Source: Phoronis australis
Lineage: Eukaryota > Phoronida > Phoronidae
Assembly: GCA_002633005.1 (NCBI GenBank)
Contig: NMRA01000422.1
Location: 1 to 64,000 of the forward strand
Reading direction: 5' to 3'
DNA length: 64,000 nucleotides
Shown: positions 12,701 to 24,700 of the stretch, piece after piece
How positions within the stretch are numbered: position 1 is the first letter of the stretch
Layout: each line of letters opens with the position of its first letter
The notes under the pieces: model-generated
Databases searched by the model: none
What the model was told of the DNA's origin: nothing
The model's input: the letters and a program-made list of their open reading frames with translations, nothing else
Program-made: the position numbers and the translations under genes

Positions 12701-15700
12701 TAGTGTAACGCTGTCATCTGAAAACACAAGTTTAGACTGCAGACTACGATCAACAGAACTTCCAAGCACACCCAACATAGTGCCTGACAATAACATTGTG
12801 CCAGTCGCAGTGATCGTGCACAACATGTTATGGCAATCACTAATTGCACTGCTCGATAGCCAATTTCTTGTGCAGACTGAAGTAATTCTTCAAGTCATGA
12901 AATAAGGCAAATGAACGCCGTGTATTGTAGTTTTCCTGGATTGTTATACAACTGAGGTTGATCTTGAAGTACTTGTCGCTTGCTGATCTGTCTCAAAATT
13001 AGTTTACATTACCACAGTTTTTACAGCCAAAAATGGCCCCTGCTATCGGTTTAAAGATTTGCAAGTTCAGCGGCTCAAATCCTTGATACCACATGATAGG
13101 GATTCGTTAGATTACAGCAACAACTTTGAAAAATGACAACAGAGCCTAAATTGTTACTGGTTCACTGAAGTCTTCAGAAAGATTCCTACCTTTAATGACC
13201 TTGCGAGAAAGCTGCATTGTCATTGGATCAAAGCCAACTATCTCCTTTAGTATATTGCACATTTCTTTCACAGTCGCACACTTTGAGACTCCAAACTTTT
13301 TGTGTTCTCCTTCCATAGTGTTGTCAAGGATGAACTCAATTAGCACTGGCTCAGAGGCCTTACCAGTAGGAACGACCAGACCATTCATCTTAGAAACAAA
13401 AAGCAAGTTATAGCAGCACTCATAATAATTTCATCAGTACAAACTAGTAAGAATTAATAAAAGTCACCATGTATTAACTAAGAAATTGACGGGCCTTTGA
13501 GCTGTCTCATTAAGGCAATGTGTATAATCAAGAGTACAGTACATGGACCGACAACTCTGTATATTCTCAATGGGCAAGATCTGCGATCTTGTGCAGAAGC
13601 CAAGACCAACACCACTCAGTAGCGGCACCCGGTGCGATGGCCCGTTTTGCTTTTGGCAAGCCAGTATGCAATCTGCTCTCTAATCGGAAGCTGACGCGCA
13701 CATTGAGAGAGAGAGAGAGGCACCTCCTTAAGGAATTTCAAAATAATGAAAATATCAAAGTTGCAAATCTGTTGTCCATGACCTGTGATGTAATGACATG
13801 TTCGTCAACTAATATCCTCATCTTCAAAAAATAAAAAACTAGCAGGCTAGAAATGGAGAGAAAGTTCATTGTACAGCCACACTAACCTCACTTCCATTCC
13901 AACAATAGAGGTCGCTGCCACTGACAACACCTACATCTTTCAAGATGGCTGCCTCATTTGAGCTCACTTCATCATACAGGTGAAAACCAGCGGCAAGGTT
14001 GCGCATAGTGTGAATACAGGTCCACTCCTGGCTGGGTGACTGAAATCCCATACTGACTGTTATTGTAAGCACAATGGCATTCAAATGTATGCAGTCATGA
14101 GCAAAAAACATTCAAAGGTTTCCCCCAGGAAGTTTTCCTAAATTCAAGAAACTCTTAACAATCAAAAACTTTATGTGGGATAAAACCATAAATCCGCGAA
14201 CACTCACAATACAGTGACATCTATAAGCAAATACGGGACTGGCCACGAATGTCATTCACAGATATAGGATCAATATTAGAATTTGCAACATGGAAGGAAT
14301 GTTGCCACAGACAACTGAACCCATTGACATGTTTACGATGACACAGCAATCAAGTTTAGCAACAACTGGACTGCTACACACATGCATTACCATCTGCTGG
14401 AGACTGCTTAACAGACAAGAGCATCTATTTAATTAATGCAATGGCTATTCAATTATCCCTCTGTCTGCATAATTCCAAAACATTGCGTTTAACTTCTTGA
14501 GTGCAGCTTTAGTGAAACCATAAACTTTAAATAAAGTGACTGCAGACTTGACATTATGCTTTTAGGTAATCGGCATTTTGTGGGATGTGAGGGACGCTGA
14601 GGTACTCCAATTTTCCTGGTTATCAATTCAAAACTGAGTTACACACAAATTGTTGAGAACGTGACTCAGTCAAGACTAGTGACAAAACGTGTGCACTCTT
14701 TCAGAGAAATGAGAGACTACCTTGTACTAGACACACTGCCCTCTATCACATATACAGTAGTTTTTGAAAAAAATGTTGACAAACGGCGGCAAAAAAATTT
14801 CTGGCCTTGCCAAAGTTACGACGAGACTCCTAAAAATACATGCGATGGAAAACCACTTTCCTCCGCCAATTTTCAAACAGAAGGTTTATCCTAAATTCTA
14901 TCTAAAAGCTATTGTAGCCACAGTGCTGCATACCAGTACCACATTATATGCTAAACACTATTTTCTAGGAAAATATTGACGCATCCAATTGAAGTTTTAT
15001 AGTGTGTGGCAATACCGATACCAAAATAAAATTCATAAGGTGGGATGGACATTGTATGGACACAGTATTTTCACACATTATTTACCTGACTGCGAATTAG
15101 CTCCCTGAGATCATCAACCGTTTTCCGTCGATCGAGTGTGACTGAGACAGGTAAACTTCCATTATCCAATACATGTAATGCACCGTCATGGTAAGAGTAG
15201 TTCTCGGAGAAATGGATTTTAAGCTCGAGTCTGTTAATGGCTTCATCGTATTCAATCCTGATAAAAGAGTACAGAATTGTCAACAAAATGACTCACTTCG
15301 AGTGAAAGAAGTTAATTTCTTAGAAACACAGCGTCCTTCAATTACAGCCACCATAAATGCTTACTTAATCATCAATTTTCTCATTCAAGAAATTGAAAAG
15401 AACAGCTTGACTGTCAAAGATTTTTACTCGACGTCTGAATTATGGTTCATTTTCTAGTAGGTATTATCAATGCAAATAAGTCACAAGTCTGACTAGTGGA
15501 CAATTTCTAGATGCCTGGTTATCCAAATCAAAACATCCTGAAATTGCCTGCGTCTCTAGCTCACAGGTATCCTGTTCACAATATTCTATTGATGAAATTA
15601 TCTACAGGTTTTCCATAAAGCTCACATACAGTACAAGCTAAGAGTATTCAGACAACATGACACAGAATTCCCAGTCATGATGGCTACATGGGAGCCAAAT

Positions 15701-18700
15701 TCATCATCAGAGTTGTCTCCCCTGATAACTGAGAATGAAGGGGAATTAACAGAACAGTTAAAGGTAGCTAACTGAATTTTGCTACCCTAATATTCAGTAC
15801 CAGTCATTTTTGCTGCTAAAAGTATTAGCTGTCATGACGGAAAAACTTTATATCGTCCGATTACTTTTTGTCTTGAAATGTATGATCTGGGCGTCAAGAA
15901 CTGGACTATACACTGGTGTTGTATTAAAACAAATAACGACCCCTAGTTGGAAGCCTTCTTTGACATATTAACGGAGTACCTTTCTTGGTCCAGTCGTTCA
16001 TTTTCACCTCGTACCAAGTCAATCAAGGACTGTGTTAATCCATAAGACGAGTTTGACATAGCTGATCAAAATAAAAACAATAGCAACCAGAATTAAAATG
16101 CCACAATTAAACATACCACAGTGTAACATCTCTCTCTGAACATTACTGTTAAGCATGCCAATTTAGCAAAACATTTTGAGTGGTTAAAAGTGTTATGTTT
16201 ACCTAAATTATTCATAGTTTTCTAGTAAGTAACATTTACTTCTCATTTTTAACATGATTATAATAAGTCATCAGAAATGTTTAGGCAACACTGTGAGGTT
16301 TGATCAAGATTACAGGGGACGATTTCGTTTCAAATATTTAATAAGTGTTCAAGCTGCAAGTAACATTCAGTTAAATGGCTGAAGGAGCATCCTGCAGGCG
16401 TTTAGAGGATAGATGTACAAACATTACCAGTATACATACTCTTGGATTGAACCAAATATAAATTTGCCTCACAATAACACTTCCCAGTGCTATTTTTCAT
16501 TCTGTGAGAAATTAGAAAAAAGATGTCACACCTTCTATGGGGCGTGTCAATTTCCTGTTTCGGTAGAATAACATGTAAGCACTCTCGCGACCAGAGAACT
16601 GCTGTTCAATATCATCAGCTGTTATTGGATGAACTCTGGAATCGTTAAGGTCAAACCAACAGTGGCCTACAGGGGGTGCTGGCTTTCTACAATAAAAGAT
16701 GGTCAGCAGTGAACATCACAAAGATGAACAAGATTAAAAGTTTGTGAAGAGTCTCTGATTTGAAAGTTGAGAATCTTTTGCCAAATTAAAGCCATGACCA
16801 TACTATGAAGTTTCATTTTAATACTAAATTTACAAAGTATTCATGAATTTTAGAGAGGTACGCAATTCATTATAAAATTTCTCTCACTAATGTAAACATT
16901 ACAAATCGAGAATCTTTTGCCAAAGGAAAGCCAGGACCATACTATGAAGTTTGATTACAAAATTTACAAAATATTCATGAATTGTAGAGAGAGCTACGCA
17001 GTTCATTTTAAAATTTCTCTCACTAATGTAACCAATACAAATTTCTAATGAAAAAAATAGTCAAGTGCAAAGTTTAACTAAAATTTTTACCTGGCGCCAA
17101 AACAATATCATCAATACTCACTCATCAGATCTGGCACTTTTTGGCTCATCATTTTTGTGAGATGTGTTGTTCACAGAGGGCGCTGGTGATGCTAACACAG
17201 AAATCAGGAACACACTAGAGCTGACGTCGTCATAAGAGAACCTGTCAGGATTTTTTTTAAAGAATTTGTTGATTGGACCGTATTTCTTCTTGAATCTTTT
17301 ATTCCATGACACTCCTGTTTGCTTCACAAGCTCCTAAAAACAATTCAAACTGAGCAGATTACTATGGAATGGCCATTTTTGTACCACATGTGTACTATGA
17401 GTATAGAATAGTTACATGCTCATCGAATGATCTGAAACCCAACAACTGCGATACCATATCGCATAAACTATATTGATTTCAAAAGAAGTTTTCGACACTT
17501 CAAAAATTTTCATTAACACCACAAAACTGATTTCTGAACACGAAGTTCAAGGAATGGTCATACATACTGCACATAGTTGGTCCAGTGTCATGCCCCCTGT
17601 TGGTGACCTGGATAGCAAGTTTGCCATGAGGTCAACAGGTGAATCACAGTCAATGAAATCCTGTTTGCCATCAGCAGGATCACTAGGCATCTGGATTTGC
17701 TCTTCCTCCTTGAACACAAGGGAAACCACTCTTAAATGGCTGCTCAGCCATGAAAGGTTACCAAGCACCAGGAATTTTAAGTTGTCAATTTTGAAACTGA
17801 CAAATTCTATCACCTAATATTCAATTTTCCAGTTAAAGGTATGAGTCGTGTCTGGTAGACAACACCGACCATGGCTGATTTGTGTAACAGAATCACAAAC
17901 ACACAACAGACTTTGTGGTTTCATAGCTCTGATAAAGGTTAATAACTTCAAAAAGTATATCCCATCTAACAGTGATCTCATAAATGCATTTTCAGCAGTT
18001 AAACCAAAAACGTCCTTTTAAACTCTACAGTAAAGTGAATACCACAACTGGTTCAAACACAACACTATTAGATACTTTTCTAATCAAAGACACATTTTTT
18101 TAACCACATAGCCAATCTATACATACAGGGTGGGACCACGTCCCAATACAGTCCACATCACGAATGTAGGCGTGATAGTGCCCTCCATGCGTACTCCCCT
18201 GGTGAATAACCACGGAGAACAGTTCATACTCCTCTTCCACTGGCTGCAAAAGAAACTCTGTCAGAAGTCAAAACAGTCATGGAGCTGGTAAGTTTTAAGG
18301 TTATTGATAAGTTTGACAGCCAAGTGTATTTTGCCAAACATATACAAAACAATAGACCTTAAGTCAGTAAAAAATTAGTAAAGATTGTGAAAGTAGAGAG
18401 CCAGCAGAAGTTGATTTTTGACTTTTTATCAATCTGTCCTTAATTGGGTCATGTGACCATGTTTTGCTACTAAATTTTAGCAAAGAATTACCGTAATAGA
18501 ATATTAAAAGCAAAACAACGGTATGAACAACACGATCAAATTTATTCAACATAAATGTTGAAGTTCAGATCTCAATGATGCTTAAACTTTTCTAAAATAT
18601 TGTTTGGTTTTTGTTTTACGGAAGTTGAGATGTTTTTCATGAAAATCGTAAGTACTCTTTTTTGATAGACCCTCGTGAAAAAGTGGAATATTCTAAAGAC

Positions 18701-21700
18701 AATTCCCAAAAGTGATTAGGACCACAATGCATAAAGAATCTGAAAGTTTCATACGAATCTGCTCAGCCATTTATGAGACATTTTACTCGGAAATTAGCAA
18801 ATTTGGACAGTTCTCTAGGGACCTACAAAACCTTAATTAAGTGGTGCAGTCGACTAACAGTCAGGTTACTTTTCAAATCATAGTATGAAACATACTCAAC
18901 AAACACCATGAGGCAAGAAACAAAAACATCAAAACAGAAATCAAGGTCGAGTTCGTCATGCTAGTAATACATGAGTGAAACTAGATCACACACTTCACTG
19001 GAAATATAAGGCGATATCTTGTCAAAGCTCACAAGTGATGCCGTTACACAGCTTCAAAAAATGTTAACTTCACAAAAACTAGAGTCTGACCTAACTTTTA
19101 GTTTTTGCATGGTATGACTATGAAGAATTAGTTTTGACATCAACTGCCAAAATTCTAAGTAGAATAATAATAATATGAAGATGACGTTTCTAATAGATCA
19201 AATTGAAGTTAATTGAAATTAGAACTATTCAAAATAGAATTCATGGAAAGGGAAGACAGTTGAAGCTCACATTCTCACAAAATGGCGACATATCCAACGT
19301 CATCGGAAATGTAAACCGACCGGTTTCCTGCAAGTAAATACTAACCATTAAAAGTCGGCCATTTTTTTCTTTAATCGATAGTCTATATTCACACAGCAGG
19401 TCACATACAGACTAACAATATGCTTCAGTTACGAACATCTACAGCAACATCACTTTCAATGGTGACATCGCTTACAATGACCCTCTAGGAGACTAATCAA
19501 AATGGACGAATAAAAATAAATGTAAGACTGTGTTTAACATCATAACCATTTCAATAAAAATTCATGTTAATGCCGAGTAAAACACATAGTACTTAGAAGA
19601 ATAGCAAACATCTCATTGAAAAAAATCAAAAACATTTTTCAGCAAAAGTTATATTAATTTTACATTTCTCAGTTCAAGTTGCCTCCTATCCTCAGTCTTA
19701 CTAGTGAACGCAAGCAAGAGACTAAAAGAGAACCGGGATACAATGCAACAGCAACCTCTAGTGTTCGTATTTTTTATTTACACCACTACCTTAAAGCTGA
19801 TGCTGCTTTAACAAAATTGAACAAGATATCCAAAAATATTTGAAGCGGGCTCAACATTGTTCCTTATCTCACACGGTAAATGAAAAGAAAAAAATTAAAA
19901 TATCCCAACCTTGTATCGCTCCAGTTTGACAAAATCGAAGCTAAACCTCAGTAAAGATATCGTAAGTATCGGGGGAAGGCTGCGAAGCTTGGCGCCCTGC
20001 AAAGGCAAAAGAAATCTTTGAGAAACATAGCATACATTTAAAGGCTAAACAGTACAAGACAAAAGTAATCAGACATAATACCGATTGCCTTGCATGATAG
20101 ATAATTAGGACACCAAAAATGACATAACTATTAGAGCAACAAAATTCTAATTACAGAATGCCTCAGTCACTAAGTTAAACTTTCTTGTCAATTCACCTTA
20201 ATTTATTCTCAGTCATGAGCAACGATGATGAATTTGCCATTGCATGAAACAATTATCCAATCAATTACATATGTAATATTGAGCCTGTTTTGTGAAAAAC
20301 GACTTAATGACTTAAGACAGAAATTTTGACTTACGCTCTCACTTTACAATTGCTAAATAAAGGTTTAGCCAAGTAATATGAACACATAACGGTCTAGAAG
20401 TAATTTACAGAAATTGTTTCAGTAACTAGCAGCTATGTGTCTTATATCCTAAGAGTCCTTGCACTTTTGCTTAAGTGAGATTTAATTATTTTTCAGAAAT
20501 AGTTATGTGGAGTGTGAATCAATTTTCTCTTACATGTGAAGCCTTAAGTCATTTTTCACGAAACACTTACAATAAAAACTCCAAATAAAAATTAGACCAA
20601 GCCTGGTGCAAAAGGAGATGCTTGCGAGCTATCTGTTACTGGATATTTAAAGCCAAAATGGAATAATACAAATCTGTGAAAATGGTCTTCCCTTACCATT
20701 TTAGCATCAACGAGTTCATTGCAGCGTTCACACTTATACTGATTGTTGCCATCCATCGTCTCCATGGAAACATACATGTCCAATAGAGCTGTCTCCACAC
20801 TGTTGCCATCGACAATGGGAAGCGAAAGATCCAAGAAGTGTTCCTCTCGCTCACTTACTCGTCCGCACTGTTGGCAAATTATCTAGGAGGAGAAAACGAT
20901 GCACGGAACATAAATTGTTGTCTCACTAGTCCAAAATAACTTATATAATCAATTACCTAAAAGAAGATGTGTTGTGTAAGATAAGACTCTCGCAACGAGA
21001 AAACTTTGCTTGTGGATCGCAAAAGGTCAAATCCATCCATGTTGACCAATCCTTTCAGTTGGGGTCATTTTGTTAGTCTAAGTAAACTAATTAGTTACAA
21101 CACACTTGACTTTCACTTACATCATTTTGCAGGGTCTTGTGTGATCTAAACAAACACAGAAGAAATTGAAGCTATGAAACGCACTTCAGGACAGCAATGA
21201 GTAGATCTTCATCTTGTGGGATTGAACAAAATCAAACAATTGTAACGTAACCTTCATTATTGGTGCACACTAGCATTAGAAATGCCTGCCAGAATGCTGA
21301 ATTATGGGAGAGAACGGAAATGTGTTTAAATATCCACAATACTTACTGCTTTTAGGAAAGGAAGTGATGGCAAAATATATTACAAGAAAATTAAGGGCTT
21401 CCAGTGTACCATGAATCTCCTTTATTCTTAAAGGAAAACATCTGGTCAGATAAGTTGCAATTTTGAGTAAATCACCAGATTTCTGTTTCTAATAAATAAA
21501 CTGGAGGGGTTTGAGTAGAACCTACTGGATTTTTTTTTTCGTTTCCTAGATAAACTAGATGGAACATGGAAAAGGAATTTTGGTTTCAAGAAGACCCTAT
21601 GATTTTTTGGTTTCAAAGGATAAACAGGAAGAAACATTAATAGTCTGTGACAAATAATTTTATTCCGATTAAACTATATGTTGTTATGGTGATCCACGAT

Positions 21701-24700
21701 TAGCAAAAAGAGATATGATAAAAATATTTTTGTGTTAAGTAGACCCTGGGATTATTTGGTTCACAATAGACAAACAGGAAGGGATATAGTGACAAATATT
21801 TCAATTCTCATTAGACCCTATGGTGTTATAGTGATCCATGATAAAAGGAAACAAAATAATAAAAAATATTTAAGCGCTGAATAGAAACTTGGATGTTTTG
21901 GTTTACAGAACACAAACAGGAAGGATATAGTAACAAATATTTAGAATGTGATGAAACCCTGTGGTGTTACAGTGATCCATGATAAATGGACACAAAAATG
22001 ATTTAAAAAACATTTTAGCGATGAGTGGACCCTGGGATTTTTTGGTTTACAGACGATAAACAGGAAGGGATATAATGACAAATATTTTGATTCTGATCAA
22101 AGCCTATCATAATGGTGTCATGGTGACCCATGATGAACAGACAGGAAAATGACGGAAGTATTTTAGTGTTAAGTAAATGCCAAGATTTTTTGTTAACAAC
22201 AATAGATCAACAGGAAGGGATAAATTAAACGAATGTTTAATGATGATGTATTTAACAAAATTATGACATGAGTTGGACCCACAAATATGAAATACGAAAT
22301 AGAAATAGTCACGTCACATTTTCAAAAAACTTGCAGGTCTTGGATTATTTTCCAATTCAAGTGACTGTGTGGGCAATTTAACACTTAAAATTTTTATAAA
22401 ATTAAGTGTTCATATCTAATTTCTAGTTTTCTAAGTGCTTAGTAATTTACAGCAATACGTAAATCTGACCTAGTTAGTATAACTGTTTTTAATTTTGACA
22501 TTTTAAGTTCATTTGACTGGGTCCATTACACCAAAATGACACATTAAATATTAAACACATAAATTGTGAGAAATCTTTTAATACCAATTACACCTTATGG
22601 TTTGATGGTGATCCACAATAAACAGAGAGAAGAACGATAAAATGTTTTGCATGGATTAGACCTGAGGTTTTATTGTTTACAATAGATAAACAGAAGGATA
22701 TAATCTATAGCGCTATTGTGATCCAAGATAAACAGAGAGGAAAACGAAGAAAATCTTCTAGTGCTAACAGATCCAGACTAGGGTTTTTTGGGTTCTCAAG
22801 ACAAATAGGAAAAGACATGGCATCAAGAATGTTTGAGAATGTGTACTTGTGTGAACTCATGGTTAGTGACCCAGCTGGACTGAACTTCGCTCACCTGATT
22901 GACCGTAGTACCCTTGTAGAGGTGAGAGATCAATGTCTGACCACTTGTACCCACAAGTGAGTCTTCAATGGCACAGAATAGGATCCTATTCAGCTCCTGA
23001 ACATCGTGCTGTTGAAGCTCCTGAGTGATAAATACGATAACCATCACAAAACTCACTGTTTTCATGATCATAATAATTACTTGGAGAATATTATTGCTAC
23101 TGTTACTGCAGCTGCTGTGGCATAAAGCTGATTATGAACCTGCCTTCTTATTAAATAAATTACGTTTGACTACCATTAACACTGGTCTCAGTTCGTTTCT
23201 TATAAGTAGTGTCTGAGTCTAGAAGGAACTGACAGCTAGCTGCTGCCCAAGATCCGATTTCAGAACTTGCATAGGCTGAACACAGTCTCGAACAAGAACC
23301 AACTGCCACTTCTAAGGCCAATAAATCATTTCTAATTTGACTTAAGGCACAATCTGAGAGTAGCTCTATTATTGTGAGTGGCCTTTTTGACAGAAAGTGG
23401 TTTCATAGCACCTTTAAATTCAAACTTCAGTTTGTTCCCAGTACGAATATTGAAATTTAAATGGTAATGCAAAGAAAAGTTATAGATGACTGATTGAACC
23501 CATAGATTTCCTAACTTGGATTATGTAAATGTCACAACTTGGCAAGAGGGCAGGGCATTCTGGTATGCTAAAGAAAAGATAATTGTAAAACGACCATGTT
23601 TATCCTAAACAACAAAGAATTAAAACTGTGTAATGTAACAAACTGTTTTCCAATCTCCTGGACAAAGGAAATTTCTATCAGCTACTGTCCAATTGAAGCC
23701 AATGTTTTATGAATCATGAAATCAGCTTGTTGAATGCAGCAATAAAGACGATGAATGTCGTGTAGAACATGAGACACAAATGCTTTAAAAAGTGGTTCAC
23801 TTGATTACGGTAAAGTCTTACCAAAGTCAGAAATAAATAATCGTCAAAACTACGATCTTTTTCACTTTTATAGGATTAGGCAATTTCTCAAAACATCCCC
23901 TGATGGTAGGTATAGTATGGAAACTAATTATTAACAAAAACCTTATTTTGTTATAATCTAGTCATCCTTTGCTAAACGGATGAAACACCAATGAAAATAT
24001 CTCTCGTGTCCCCAACATTGGGTCTTAAAGTGGTGAGATTTTACCATTTAGTAGTTGGGCAGAGACATGAGGAATAGAATCGTACTCTAGAAATACATGC
24101 ACGAAAGATTACTAGAAATCAAACGCACCTCACTGTTGGTCCATCCAAAGCTGTCTGTGAGTTCTACAGTACTCACACTCTGCTGATCGCTTAGCAACAA
24201 ACGAGCAAACAATCGTTGCATCTGAATAGGTATAACTCTCACCTGAAACAGACGAAACGTGATGAATTTGAAGGATTATATTCTAAGAATAACCAAAAAC
24301 GTTATTATGAATATAGTCCATCAAATTCTAATATTTTGAATTGTTAAAAGACACAGAAATTTGTTATGGTATCTGCTACTGAAACATGGAAATTCCATTT
24401 AAAATCTCCAATTCCACAAAATAAGTTAGATTCCATGAATTCCATTTTCCAATATCCCGGAATACCAGGATCACAGGAAGTACAATTTAATATCAAATAC
24501 TTAACTCTGGCATTTCGTAAAAGAACAAGATAATGAAAATTTCACGACACCACTAGTGAATAAAAGCATTTTTGAAAATTTAGTTGAGAATTCCACTGTG
24601 TACAGACCTTGGAATGTGGCAGAGAGGCATCGTCTAACTTTCCGAGTTCTTCTGGCAGGAGAGCAAATAATCTCTCTGAAATAAGATCAACCAGATCAGT

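Noticed and set aside
16660-16690. CTCF-like CTACAGGGGGTGCTGGC in USP40 exon 11
   Set aside because: The match is partial and the bases are explained by coding sequence.
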